Assembly (NCBI RefSeq): GCF_000378145.1
Contig: NZ_KB899277.1
Location: 558,001 to 622,000, forward strand
Direction: 5' to 3'
Origin: Saccharibacillus kuerlensis DSM 22868
GTDB taxonomy: Bacteria; Bacillota; Bacilli; Paenibacillales; Paenibacillaceae
Length of the DNA: 64,000 nucleotides
Made by a program: the position numbers and the translations under genes
Notes under the pieces: generated by a model
Seen by the model: only the letters and a program-made list of their open reading frames with translations
What the model was told of the DNA's origin: nothing
Database searches by the model: none
In this document: piece by piece, positions 16,060 to 25,057 of the stretch
How positions within the stretch are numbered: the first letter of the stretch is position 1
Layout: each line of letters starts with the position of its first letter

Positions 16060-18012
16060 TCAGTTTTCGTAATCTTCGTAGTATGCGAACATATTCGAGT
16101 CGTTCAATTCTTCATCCGGCGGGGCTTCCATATCGTAGTAGCCGTCATTGTCCGAAGCGCCTCCTCCTACATCTCCTTCACGATTTTGGAAAAACTCCAG
16201 GAACGGACGTCCATATTTGCGGTATTTCACTTCACCTACGCCTTTGATCCGCAGCATTTCAAACTCTGTCTTCGGCTTGTGAATACTCATCTCGCTGAGC
16301 GTTGCATCGTTGAAAATAATATAAGACGGCACATGCTCCTTCTCCGCCAACTCGCGCCGGATCAGACGCAGCTGCTCGAAAATGGTCACTTCGACCGCTG
16401 AAAGCTTCTCGTCCGCACGCGGCCGACTGCTCCGGGAACCCGAAGATGCGGCGAACGCTGCTTTGCGCGCTTCGCGCTGGAATACCTGCCGGCCACCTTT
16501 GAGCACTTCCGTAGCAAGCGGTCTTAATTTCACAACCGGATACTGACCTTCCGTCAGCTCCAGATACCCTTCGGAAGCGAGCACATTGATCATATCGACG
16601 ATTTCTTTTTCCGTTTTGCCGTTAAGCATTCCATAAGTCGACAGCTGGTCAAACTTGTACTGCAGCACTTTTTTGTTGCGGGAGCCTTTGAGCACACCGG
16701 CTACCATCGAAGCTCCGAAGCGCTCTCTCATCCGGTAAATACAAGAGAAGATCTTCTGTGCATCCACCGTAATATCGATGATCTCCCGCTCGTCCCGGCA
16801 GGAGCTGCAGCTGCCGCATGGCTTGTCTTCGTGCTCCTCGCCGAAGTAATCCAGTTGGGCGCTGCGCAGGCATCTTGTCGTATAACAATAATCGACCATC
16901 TGCTGCAGCTTCCGGTATTCGTTATGACGCCGCTCTTCTTCTTGTCCGTTCTGCTCGATCAGGAATTTCTGAACGACGATGTCCTGCGCACTGAACAGCA
17001 GAATACATTCGCTCGGTTCGCCGTCCCGGCCCGCACGACCGGCTTCCTGTACATAGGCTTCCATATTTTTCGGCATATTATAGTGAATGACATAGCGTAC
17101 ATTCGACTTATCGATGCCCATACCGAAAGCGTTGGTTGCGACCATCACCCGTACATCGTCGTACAGAAACGCTTCCTGTGCGCTTTCGCGTTCCTCATCC
17201 GTCATGCCCGCATGATAGCGTCCGGCCGCAAGCCCCTGCATCGACAGCTTGGAGTACAGCTCATCCACTTCCTTGCGCGTTGCCGCGTATACAATGCCGG
17301 CTTCGCTTGCATGGCTTTTGGCATAATCGAAAATGTAGTCCTTCTTGCTCTCGCCCCGCAGTACGGTGAAAGCCAAATTGTCGCGACCCAGCCCGGTGAC
17401 AAACGTATTCGCCTCCTGCAGATGAAGCAGTCTGACGATGTCGTCCATGACCTGCGGCGTCGCCGTCGCGGTAAAAGCGGCTACGGTCGGTCGGTGCGGC
17501 AGCGAATCGACAAAGGGCGCAACCGCTAGATAGCTGGTACGGAAATCATGTCCCCACTGCGAGACGCAGTGAGCTTCGTCGACCGCCACACAGTCAATGC
17601 GCAGATTCGCCATCTCGTTTTGGAACCAATCCAGTTCCAATCGCTCGGGCGCAACATACAGCAGCTTCAGTTCGCCGCGCTGCGCCGCCCGAATGCGTTC
17701 ATTGACTTCGCGTCCGCTCAGCGTGCTGTTGATATATGCCGCCGCAATTCCGTTCGTTACAAGCGCGTCGACTTGGTCTTTCATAAGCGAGATCAGCGGA
17801 GAGACGACCAACGTCAATCCTTCCATCATCAGCGCCGGAATTTGATAACAGATCGATTTACCGCCGCCCGTCGGCATGATTCCCAATGTATCTCGGCGGG
17901 TCAGCAGACTTTCGACAATTTTTTTCTGGCCCTCGCGAAAATCGGGATAACCGTAATATTTCTGCAGCAGTTCGCCTGCCTGCTCCATCAGCACCGTTTC
18001 TTCAATAGCCAT
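16060..18012 (-). CDS. recQ: ATP-dependent DNA helicase RecQ
   Basis: RecQ unwinds DNA 3' to 5' during recombination repair and fork restart. The 650-residue protein shows motif I MPTGGGKS (about 45-52), motif II VDEAHCVSQWGHDFR, motif III AFTATATP and motif VI QEAGRAGRDG. The RQC zinc site is formed by cysteines in YCYTTRCLRS and PCGSCSSC. An HRDC domain follows (about residues 525-600), and the acidic tail has several Tyr, Asp and Glu residues. All three RecQ modules are therefore present. It converges with the lipase gene. Confidence 0.95.
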   Translation of the reverse strand: MAIEETVLMEQAGELLQKYYGYPDFREGQKKIVESLLTRRDTLGIMPTGGGKSICYQIPALMMEGLTLVVSPLISLMKDQVDALVTNGIAAAYINSTLSGREVNERIRAAQRGELKLLYVAPERLELDWFQNEMANLRIDCVAVDEAHCVSQWGHDFRTSYLAVAPFVDSLPHRPTVAAFTATATPQVMDDIVRLLHLQEANTFVTGLGRDNLAFTVLRGESKKDYIFDYAKSHASEAGIVYAATRKEVDELYSKLSMQGLAAGRYHAGMTDEERESAQEAFLYDDVRVMVATNAFGMGIDKSNVRYVIHYNMPKNMEAYVQEAGRAGRDGEPSECILLFSAQDIVVQKFLIEQNGQEEERRHNEYRKLQQMVDYCYTTRCLRSAQLDYFGEEHEDKPCGSCSSCRDEREIIDITVDAQKIFSCIYRMRERFGASMVAGVLKGSRNKKVLQYKFDQLSTYGMLNGKTEKEIVDMINVLASEGYLELTEGQYPVVKLRPLATEVLKGGRQVFQREARKAAFAASSGSRSSRPRADEKLSAVEVTIFEQLRLIRRELAEKEHVPSYIIFNDATLSEMSIHKPKTEFEMLRIKGVGEVKYRKYGRPFLEFFQNREGDVGGGASDNDGYYDMEAPPDEELNDSNMFAYYEDYEN

Positions 18013-18344
18013 TATGCAAAACTCCTTAAAGGGAATGCCGCCTGCGGCATCCCCGTAGATTCACTGTTCGTCAAGACGCCCGACTAGAAGCCCGAATCAT
18101 ACAGATCCGTGAACTTTATTGGAGCGTGTTCTTTCTATATTTTACCGGGCATGCGTCAATCGGGCAACAACCGAATGGGAACAAATATTCTTTTTCGCAA
18201 AAAACGTCACATCCCCCTTTTCCATTTTGTCTCCTGTATCGTAAGGGCAGACAAAGTATCTTAACGGCGTAGAAAGAAATGTGCTAAAGGTGCCTATCCT
18301 TTTCTCCTGCCCACCATTCGACATACAAAGGAGATTATACAACG
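18013..18344. other. Intergenic region between recQ and the AhpD-like gene
   Basis: About 330 bases between divergently transcribed genes. No gene, repeat or recognisable operator was seen. A GCCGCCTGCGGC-type short palindrome lies near 18040. Confidence 0.4.
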
Positions 18345-18782
18345 ATGGAACAGCGTATGAACATGCAGCAGGTGCTTCCCAACGTCTACAAAAAAATGAT
18401 GGAACTTGAAATGGCAATCGCTGGCGCGAATCTGAACTCGACAATTCTCGAATTGATCAAAATCCGCGCATCTCAGCTGAACGGCTGCGCCTTCTGCCTC
18501 AATATGCACACACGTGATGCGCGCAAGTTGGGCGAAACCGAACAGCGTCTGCATGTTCTGGCGGCTTGGCGGGAAACTCCGTTCTTCAACGATGAAGAGC
18601 GGGCGGCACTGGCGCTGACCGAAGCTGCTACCCGTCTGGATCGTCATGGCGTGCCTGACGACGTCTATGACGAAGCTGTCCGCCTATTCGGACAAGAAGG
18701 CACTGCCAAACTGATCATGGCAATTGTAGTGATCAACGGCTGGAACCGGATCGCCGTCTCGACCCGTTTGATGCCGGTCTGA
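18345..18782 (+). CDS. Carboxymuconolactone decarboxylase/AhpD-family protein
   Basis: This 145-residue CMD-domain protein has the AhpD-like redox motif CAFC in LNGCAFCLNMHTRDARKLGE (about residues 47-66). The two Cys and the downstream His are placed as in alkylhydroperoxidase AhpD and its relatives. Such proteins reduce peroxides or relay electrons from lipoyl partners, and many have unknown partners. AAAGGAGA precedes the ATG. It stands alone between recQ and a pseudouridine-synthase-like gene. The lipoate ligase gene elsewhere in the window is too distant to count as evidence of a link. Confidence 0.82.
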   Translation: MEQRMNMQQVLPNVYKKMMELEMAIAGANLNSTILELIKIRASQLNGCAFCLNMHTRDARKLGETEQRLHVLAAWRETPFFNDEERAALALTEAATRLDRHGVPDDVYDEAVRLFGQEGTAKLIMAIVVINGWNRIAVSTRLMPV

Positions 18783-18837
18783 CTCCAGCGAGTCCGCTGC
18801 CGAATATCCTCTGATCAGACTTTTTTCGCAAATCGAA

Positions 18838-18866
18838 AGCCCGCTGTACCCGGCGGGCTTATTCGG
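18838..18866 (+). terminator. Hairpin after the AhpD-like gene
   Basis: The stem AGCCCGC/GCGGGCT is followed by only a short T-rich stretch; probable weak terminator. Confidence 0.5.
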
Positions 18867-18999
18867 TATTTTCTGGCCTTTTGGCGGCGGCTCTGGTATA
18901 TTGGACTCGGCGAATCGCGGCTTCATGCTTGACTTTTCAACCTCTTGATCGGCCGCGTACGACCTACGATCCCTTTTCAAGAATGGAGTTCATCCGATT

Positions 19000-19989
19000 A
19001 TGGCTTATACGAATAAACGACCGGGCGGTAAGAAGCGTCCTCCCGGCGTCAAGAAAGATAATTCTTACACAGCTCGAGAAGAAGCAAGACGTGCGAAAAC
19101 AGATGCTCAATCCCGCAGCTTCACTGTGACCCAGCCTGCCGAACTGCTGGCTTTCCTGCTGGAGCATATGAAAGGTATGGGCCGAAACTCGGTCAAATCC
19201 GTACTGGCTCATGGACAAGTTCGGGTCGACGGCACCGTCGTTACCTTGTACAACCATCCGCTGGAGCCCGGCCAGACTGTCGTTGTCGGCAAGGAACGGG
19301 CCAAGCCGAAAATGAAATTGAGCGGTATGCGCATTCTGCACGAAGACGACGACGTCATCGTGATTCGCAAAGAAGCCGGCCTGCTGTCCATGTCCGCTTC
19401 GCGCGAAGAAGACAATACGGTCTACCGTCAACTGATGGGACATATTCGGCAGACCAATCAGCAGGGACGCCTTTTCGCACTGCAGCTGCTTGAGAAAGAC
19501 GCCTCCGGTGTCATGCTGCTCGCCAAGACGGAAGCGGCCAAGGAAGCGCTGCATGAACAGTGGAACACAGGAACCGCCAAGCAGTCTTACATGGTACTTG
19601 TAGAAGGCAAAGTCAAAACCGAATCTGATACCGTGACTTCTTGGCTTCGCGAGACGAAGACAATGAAGATGTACGCCAGCCGCAAGGAAGGCGACGGTCT
19701 GCATGCCGTTCTGCACTACAAGCTCCTGAAATCAGGCAGTCAGATGTCGCTGCTTGAAGTTACGACAGAAACCAACCGCAAAAACCAGATTCGTGCCCAG
19801 TTCGAAGACATCGGACATCCGGTCGTTGGCGACAAGAAATACGGATCGACGCTGCGCACTCTCGGTCGTCTGGGACTACATGTACACCAACTGACCTTTG
19901 TCCATCCGACAACGGGTAAGACAATGAAGTTCGACACGGAAGCGCCGAAGCCTTTCTTTGCGGCATTCCAGGAAAACAAACCGGAGTAA
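19000..19989 (+). CDS. RluA-family pseudouridine-synthase-like protein with altered catalytic motif
   Basis: This 329-residue protein has an RluA architecture: a basic N-terminus, an S4 RNA-binding domain (about 45-105, SVKSVLAHGQVRVDG) and a pseudouridine synthase domain. Family segments are present: HEDDDVIVIRKEAGLLS, QSYMVLVEG, NRKNQIRAQF and GHPVVGDKKYG. The motif that normally reads HRLDRxTSG is QLLEKDASG here (19483 onward), so the catalytic Asp is Glu165 and the His and Arg are also lost. Either it is a non-catalytic RNA-binding relative or its chemistry differs. A terminator follows. Confidence 0.8.
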   Translation: MAYTNKRPGGKKRPPGVKKDNSYTAREEARRAKTDAQSRSFTVTQPAELLAFLLEHMKGMGRNSVKSVLAHGQVRVDGTVVTLYNHPLEPGQTVVVGKERAKPKMKLSGMRILHEDDDVIVIRKEAGLLSMSASREEDNTVYRQLMGHIRQTNQQGRLFALQLLEKDASGVMLLAKTEAAKEALHEQWNTGTAKQSYMVLVEGKVKTESDTVTSWLRETKTMKMYASRKEGDGLHAVLHYKLLKSGSQMSLLEVTTETNRKNQIRAQFEDIGHPVVGDKKYGSTLRTLGRLGLHVHQLTFVHPTTGKTMKFDTEAPKPFFAAFQENKPE

Positions 19990-20035
19990 GCTCAAGGAAG
20001 TTCAGGCTGATACCATCGGTTTGCTTTATATCAAA

Positions 20036-20071
20036 AAGTCACGCTTCTTGCATAGAAGCGTGACTTTTTGT
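20036..20071. terminator. Bidirectional terminator
   Basis: The stem AAAGTCACGCTTCT/AGAAGCGTGACTTTTT has an A-run before it and a T-run after it. It can serve both the pseudouridine-synthase-like gene and the convergent gene at 20190. Confidence 0.85.
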
Positions 20072-20189
20072 CGTAGAATGCGTATTTTTTGAGTGATAAA
20101 GAAACGCAGCAGCGGCGGAATCCGCTTATTGGGCCCTGCTGCTGCCCTGATTCAATGCTGTATTTCTGTAATTCTGTATTGCCGTAGTT

Positions 20190-21833
20190 CTATCGTACAT
20201 AATCGGAAAATTCCGCTGCTTTCCCGTTAATCTTCGCTTCCGCTTCGCCTGTTTCGGCAAGGATCAGTTCCAGTCTTCGGCTGTGCAGACTGCGATAGCT
20301 TACGCTTCTGCCGTCCGGAGCAAACGACGGTGTCCGATCGCGCATCAGGACAGCGAAGCCTTCCAGATCGTCGGCGTCCAGACTCTCCGCCTCCTCAACA
20401 CTTGCCGCTTCGATTACGACGGCTCCGTGAGATCCCGTGCTGCGTACGTTAAGGCGATCCTCCGTCTCCTCGAGCTCATATTCGTTTCGTAAATAGACCG
20501 CCAGATAAGCGCCTCCGACTTGGCCGAACAGAGCCCGCTCTTCGCGAATCCACTCGCCTTTCGGCAGTACACCGACAATCGTCGGGTCTTCTCCCTCCGG
20601 CACCGGATACATTGCCATCACTACGCTGCGGTCCGGCAAAATTTTTGCATACGGGCTTTCGTGACGCAGATCTCCCTCGGCATATCCTTTTCCGGGATGG
20701 ATAAAGTAAGCCTGGTTCACCGCATTTCCCAGTTCATACGACAGTGGGAACGTAATATCCCAGCGGTGCTGTTCATTGTCGAATTCTTCCGATTGCTCCC
20801 ACATGCCGCCTGCTGCATAGGCATCGGTCAGATACGTGTAGCTGTGCAGCTCGCGATCCGATCCGTTAGGCTGAGGCTTAAGAATCTTCTTCTTGACCTC
20901 CGTCGGTACAAGGCGGTCAATAGCCGCAATTCGGGCGTCTTCCGGCGCTTCATAATACAAGAAGCCCGCATACTCGGCGCGTACCAGCTCAGGAGGCAGC
21001 CTGAAGTCGCCGTACTGCAAATAATCGAATGCCGCATTCCGATCCCTCGGCGCATCCACTGCCAACCCCCGGGCATGCGGCCCGGCCCAGGCACCGCCGA
21101 TGTAATGCAGCGATCGCTCACGCCATAACAGATCCAGCATCCGGTTCAAATCATCCGTAATCTCCGGATCATCAAGCAGCAGACGCACGCAGGTAAATGC
21201 CTGCACCCAATGCCAGAACCACGGCTGCGATCCATATTCGTGCATACCGCGATTTTGCACATACTCCAGCAGATCTTTCAGTGAGCGGCGGCCGTCCTCC
21301 AACAGAGGCTGATCGTCGTAAAATGCTCCGAACAGCAGCTTGGCAGCCGTATACTTAGCCTCATGATGACCATACTCCTTCAACGGACGGTCATAGAAAC
21401 GGCTGTCGTATACTGCCTTCAGTGCCTCTTCAAAAGCTTTACGCAGCTTCTGCGACAGCGACTCCCCGCAGCGCTCGACAAAATAAAGCATCAGACTGCC
21501 CATCAGTTCAACCGGCAGCGTATTCGGCTCTGCTCTCTCCGGCTCATCGCCCAAGCCCAGCGGCCAGTGACCGTAAGTTTCGCTGCCTTCACGGCGATCC
21601 TGCAGCTCCAATACACGCTCAAGTACCGCTGTCGCTGTCTCTTTAGCCCCTTCACGGTCAAAGCGGACCCGAATATCCGGGTCAGACGCAGCCGCGTACA
21701 AATAAGACGCGTAATAAAAATTGTTCCGTATATCGTCGTGGAACCACAACCCGCTTGGAAGCAGTTCTCGCGCAGCGGCCTGAGCCGCCAGCTTACCGAC
21801 GATCTGCCGGCTTCTTTTCTCAACGGTCTGCAT
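20190..21833 (-). CDS. Unknown protein, possibly a helical-toroid carbohydrate enzyme
   Basis: A 547-residue protein I do not recognise. The first 330 residues are rich in Trp, Tyr and His within helical segments (SGLWFHDDIRNNFYYASYLY, YGHWPLGLGDEP, YGSQPWFWHWVQAF), a pattern common in alpha/alpha-toroid glycoside hydrolases and polysaccharide lyases. The last 200 residues look beta-rich, as in the C-terminal sandwich of such lyases. There is no signal peptide, so it would be cytoplasmic. The likely ribosome binding site AAGGAG lies about 14 bases before the ATG, rather far. Sugar binding is a guess from composition and layout. Confidence 0.6.
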   Translation of the reverse strand: MQTVEKRSRQIVGKLAAQAAARELLPSGLWFHDDIRNNFYYASYLYAAASDPDIRVRFDREGAKETATAVLERVLELQDRREGSETYGHWPLGLGDEPERAEPNTLPVELMGSLMLYFVERCGESLSQKLRKAFEEALKAVYDSRFYDRPLKEYGHHEAKYTAAKLLFGAFYDDQPLLEDGRRSLKDLLEYVQNRGMHEYGSQPWFWHWVQAFTCVRLLLDDPEITDDLNRMLDLLWRERSLHYIGGAWAGPHARGLAVDAPRDRNAAFDYLQYGDFRLPPELVRAEYAGFLYYEAPEDARIAAIDRLVPTEVKKKILKPQPNGSDRELHSYTYLTDAYAAGGMWEQSEEFDNEQHRWDITFPLSYELGNAVNQAYFIHPGKGYAEGDLRHESPYAKILPDRSVVMAMYPVPEGEDPTIVGVLPKGEWIREERALFGQVGGAYLAVYLRNEYELEETEDRLNVRSTGSHGAVVIEAASVEEAESLDADDLEGFAVLMRDRTPSFAPDGRSVSYRSLHSRRLELILAETGEAEAKINGKAAEFSDYVR

Positions 21834-21905
21834 GATTTGATATCCAGCTCCTTCCTATACGATTACGATCCCGCATTGCGCGAGTATCCCGTATTTGTCT
21901 TGATC

Positions 21906-22364
21906 CTATCCCTGCTGCGCAAATTCGCGGGCGCAGGATTCCAGCAGCAGGCAGAACGAACGGTTCTGTCCAAGCATGAACGAGGACAAATCGTATCGGC
22001 GGCCCGCCGGCTCATAAGATACGAGCAGCCGCCGGCCCATCCGCCGCATTGCGTAATCGACAAAATTCCGAGCTGCTTCGCTCTCGATCAAGGTGATGTA
22101 CGCATACAGCGAATGCTCTTCGGGCTCGTCAAGGGGACTTACGCCCGCACAAGAGTATTCTGTTTTTACTCCAGCCGCATTCAGAAGACGCAGCGCTTCC
22201 AGCAGTTCGGCGTCGACTTCAACGCCATTCAGCATTCCCGTCCGTTTGGATTCGCGGCGAACTTTCTCGCGTTCTGCCCAGCGGCCCAGCTCACTACGCC
22301 GCCTTTTCCAATGTTCGGGCGTCTGTCCGCTGTTTATGATCTCATCTGGCTGTATGTCTTCCAT
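21906..22364 (-). CDS. Unknown protein, 152 residues
   Basis: This soluble protein has an Arg/Glu-rich N-terminal helix (WKRRRSELGRWAEREKVRRE) and then GVEVDAELLEALRLLNAAG. The segment VKTEYSCAG carries a Cys, with another Cys near the C-terminus. No known domain is recognised. The ATG at 22364 is chosen because GGAAGGAGAG lies just upstream; a GTG six codons earlier overlaps that site. The gene lies between two minus-strand genes, and a hairpin separates it from the cyclodeaminase gene. Confidence 0.6.
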   Translation of the reverse strand: MEDIQPDEIINSGQTPEHWKRRRSELGRWAEREKVRRESKRTGMLNGVEVDAELLEALRLLNAAGVKTEYSCAGVSPLDEPEEHSLYAYITLIESEAARNFVDYAMRRMGRRLLVSYEPAGRRYDLSSFMLGQNRSFCLLLESCAREFAQQG

Positions 22365-22388
22365 ATGTTTCTCTCCTTCCACAGACCA

Positions 22389-22424
22389 AAAGCCGGAAGC
22401 TTCACAGCTGCGCCGCTTCCGGTC
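22389..22424 (-). terminator. Terminator after the cyclodeaminase gene
   Basis: A minus-strand stem CCGGAAGC/GCTTCCGG is followed by CTTTTGG. The T-run is short, so termination may be partial. Confidence 0.55.
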
Positions 22425-22503
22425 CCGCCTTTTTATTATGCCACTCTCGCTGTCTGCGCGCTATCCCGTTCCCACTCTCCGCGCTTTGCATTGGGTCACC
22501 GGC

Positions 22504-23151
22504 TCAATCGCCATTCCGACTGCTCTCCATCTCCTTCTCTATCGCCTGCGTAACTTCATTGAGTGCCAATTCCTTCAGACGCTCCGCCTGAAGCAGCAGC
22601 CTGTCGGCACGGTCGCCGTAAATCTCGCGCTTCTTCTCGTCCATACATGCCGGAAGATTGATGCGTACGGTCAGATAAGCCGAGCGGGCTGCGGCCTCGA
22701 ACATGACGATGCCAATGCCAAGATCGGACAGGACATGCTCCCGTGTCGCGTCAGCAATTCCCCGTGCACTTTGAAGACCTCTAACACAGACTTCCATCAT
22801 TGCCAGCGGTACTTCAATCGTCTGCATTACCGCTTCGACCAGTGCCTTGTCTTCATGGGTATCGGCCGCTTCACTTGCTTCCAAATATTTCGCGAAGCCG
22901 CGCATATCTTCCGACATCAGCTTTTCGCATTCCGCCGCAATTTCTTGCATCTCGACCTCCGCCGCGTCAATCTCCTCCCTCTGATCCGGCGTGCGCTCCC
23001 GATGGGACAGATTGGCCGCCATCGATGTCATTGCCGATCCGAGAGCAGCTGCCAATGCCGAAGTGCTTCCTCCTCCAGGTATCGCTTTCGCGCTGCCGGC
23101 GCGTCCGATAAACTCACGGATTGTTAAATCCCAAGGTGATTGTTCGTTCAT
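22504..23151 (-). CDS. Cyclodeaminase/cyclohydrolase family protein (FTCD_C domain)
   Basis: This all-helical protein of about 215 residues matches the FTCD C-terminal domain and FchA family, which interconvert formimino-, methenyl- and formyl-tetrahydrofolate. The N-terminal SAKAIPGGGSTSALAAALG is the folate-site loop, and MTSMAANLS follows. GLQSARGIADATREHVLSD matches the conserved middle helix. The ATG at 23151 is chosen because GGAGG lies nine bases upstream; the longer frame reaches into non-coding sequence. Stand-alone family members occur widely in Firmicutes, and the exact reaction here is not known. Confidence 0.85.
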   Translation of the reverse strand: MNEQSPWDLTIREFIGRAGSAKAIPGGGSTSALAAALGSAMTSMAANLSHRERTPDQREEIDAAEVEMQEIAAECEKLMSEDMRGFAKYLEASEAADTHEDKALVEAVMQTIEVPLAMMEVCVRGLQSARGIADATREHVLSDLGIGIVMFEAAARSAYLTVRINLPACMDEKKREIYGDRADRLLLQAERLKELALNEVTQAIEKEMESSRNGD

Positions 23152-23389
23152 TGAGTTTTTCCTCCTTTTCGCATTTCTGAATCCTGCTTGTGCCGCTCCA
23201 TTTCCCGTTACATTACCCCCAAATGAACACAAATGCGCAAAAAAACGACTCGGTAATCCCTTATAACCTTCACGATCACGCGATGCTGACATTCAGCCTG
23301 CCGGGTGGACGCTTCTCTGGAAGTTTGACGCCGTAAGGCATTACAAATGTTGAACTTTGGGTAATAGTGCTGGAAAAGGAGGCTGGACA

Positions 23390-23908
23390 ATGTTCTTTAA
23401 CAGTTGGGAATCTATAGGCAGAACACTGCTGATCGGCGTATTGGCTTATATCTCACTCGTCGTTATGCTCCGCTTTGGCGGGAAACGGACTTTGACGCAG
23501 ATGAACGCTTTCGATCTGGTCGTCAGCGTGGCAATCGGTTCCACACTCGCTACGATCCTGCTCAATCACTCGATTACACTGGCCGACGGTCTTAGCGCTT
23601 ATCTGGTCCTTATAGGCATGCAGTTCCTTGTTTCATGGATGACTTCGCGTTTCAGACCGTTTGAAAAGTTGGTCAAATCTGCTCCTACCCTGCTCTACTA
23701 TAACGATCACTTTCTACCGGATGCGATGAAAAAAGGCCGAATGAGTCCCGATGAAGTTTGGCAAATTGCCCGAAACCAAGGCTTGGATTCCATGGGGAAA
23801 ATTCATGCGGTCGTACTGGAGCCGAACGGCAGTCTGTCTATCATTTCAAAGCCCGACGGAGACAGCGACGAATCGACCCTGCGGAATGTTAAAAATTACG
23901 AATCCTAA
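23390..23908 (+). CDS. YetF-type DUF421 membrane protein
   Basis: This 172-residue protein has two or three N-terminal membrane segments (about 10-30, 40-58 and 63-85). A DUF421 domain follows with LRFGGKRTLTQMNAFDLVVS and VAIGSTLATI. The soluble part contains SPDEVWQIARNQGLDSMGKI and AVVLEPNGSLSIISK, the usual small beta domain. GGAGG precedes the ATG at 23390. Homologues YetF and YrbG are linked to spore germination in B. subtilis through related 2Duf proteins; a germination role here is only possible. Confidence 0.82.
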   Translation: MFFNSWESIGRTLLIGVLAYISLVVMLRFGGKRTLTQMNAFDLVVSVAIGSTLATILLNHSITLADGLSAYLVLIGMQFLVSWMTSRFRPFEKLVKSAPTLLYYNDHFLPDAMKKGRMSPDEVWQIARNQGLDSMGKIHAVVLEPNGSLSIISKPDGDSDESTLRNVKNYES

Positions 23909-23982
23909 CTTGACGACTCGTGTTATGATGGACTGGAACGTTATCGCTTTCTTCAATACTTGAACCGGGAGTGAATTTATTT

Positions 23983-24966
23983 ATGATTCGATTCGGCATG
24001 GTCGGTACAAATTTTATTACGGAACGTTTTATTGAAGCAGCTCGGCAGGCGGAAGGACTGGAACTTACCGCGATCTATTCCCGCACCGAAGCACGCGCGC
24101 GCGAATTCGCGAACCGCTATGGAGTTGAGCTTACATTTACGGACCTCAATGAAATGGCCGCTTCGGACCGGATCGACGCCGTTTATATTGCCAGTCCCAA
24201 TTCGCTGCATGCGGAGCAGGCTATCCTGCTTCTGAAGCACGGTAAACATGTCCTCTGTGAAAAACCGATGGCTTCCAACGCGCGCGAAGTCAGGGAAATG
24301 TTCGCAGCCGCCGAAGAAGGTGGAGCCGTGCTTATGGAAGCTGTAAAGACAACGCTGCTTCCTGCTTTCGCCCTGCTGCGTCAGAATCTGCATAAGATCG
24401 GACCGATCCGGCGTTACTTCGCCAACTACGGGCAGTACTCGTCCCGTTACGACGCTTATAAGGAAGGCATGGTACTGAACGCATTCCGTCCGGAGTTCTC
24501 GAACGGTGCGCTGATGGATCTGGGGCTGTATTGTATTTATCCGATGGTCCTGCTGTTCGGCAAGCCTGAGGAGATTAAAGCATCGGCCTATATGCTCGAA
24601 TCCGGCGTAGACGGCGAAGGCAGCCTTCTGGCCCGCTACGCAAATATGGATGCGGTCGTCATGTTCTCCAAAATTACCGATTCGCTTGCCCCTTCAGAAA
24701 TCCAGGGAGAGCTCGGCAGCATCGTAATCGACAAGATCAGCGAACCCCGCAGTGTCCAGATCCGCTATCGGGACGGCAGCGTCGAAGATCTGAGCGAACC
24801 TGCCGGTAAACCGGTTATGACTTATGAAATTCAAGAATTTGTTGATGTTATTACGGCAGGCGCTTCCGAATCTTCTGTCAATTCCCGTGCATGCTCGACG
24901 ACGGTAGCAGAAGTCATGGAAGAAGCACGCAAACAATTTGGACTTGTATTTCCGGCCGATCGTTAA
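23983..24966 (+). CDS. Gfo/Idh/MocA-family NAD(P)-dependent oxidoreductase
   Basis: This oxidoreductase of about 327 residues has an N-terminal Rossmann fold: the nucleotide loop GMVGTNFI (about residues 5-12), then TAIYSRTEARAREFA. DAVYIASPNSLHAEQA and the hallmark HVLCEKPMASNA (EKP motif with catalytic Lys) follow. The C-terminal sheet domain has SNGALMDLGLYCIYP. It probably oxidises or reduces a sugar or inositol-like substrate. The ATG at 23983 is preferred; a GTG twelve bases earlier overlaps the GGGAG site. Its stop codon lies in the loop of a terminator. Confidence 0.85.
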   Translation: MIRFGMVGTNFITERFIEAARQAEGLELTAIYSRTEARAREFANRYGVELTFTDLNEMAASDRIDAVYIASPNSLHAEQAILLLKHGKHVLCEKPMASNAREVREMFAAAEEGGAVLMEAVKTTLLPAFALLRQNLHKIGPIRRYFANYGQYSSRYDAYKEGMVLNAFRPEFSNGALMDLGLYCIYPMVLLFGKPEEIKASAYMLESGVDGEGSLLARYANMDAVVMFSKITDSLAPSEIQGELGSIVIDKISEPRSVQIRYRDGSVEDLSEPAGKPVMTYEIQEFVDVITAGASESSVNSRACSTTVAEVMEEARKQFGLVFPADR

Positions 24967-24980
24967 ATCGGCCTTTTTCT
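24954..24980 (+). terminator. Terminator overlapping the oxidoreductase stop codon
   Basis: The perfect 7-bp stem GGCCGAT/ATCGGCC has the TAA in its loop and is followed by TTTTTCTTT. Confidence 0.8.
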
Positions 24981-25057
24981 TTATCTGCTTACTTGGGTAA
25001 TGGTTACTGGAAGAGAGTTTCTCAAGAAAGAAACCTCCCAAGAAAGGAGCAGAGATT

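Noticed and set aside
21363-22553. Plus-strand frame of 396 codons opposite two unknown minus-strand genes
   Set aside because: It has no ribosome binding site and an odd Cys/His/Arg/Ser-rich composition. The minus-strand genes have sensible composition and ribosome binding sites.
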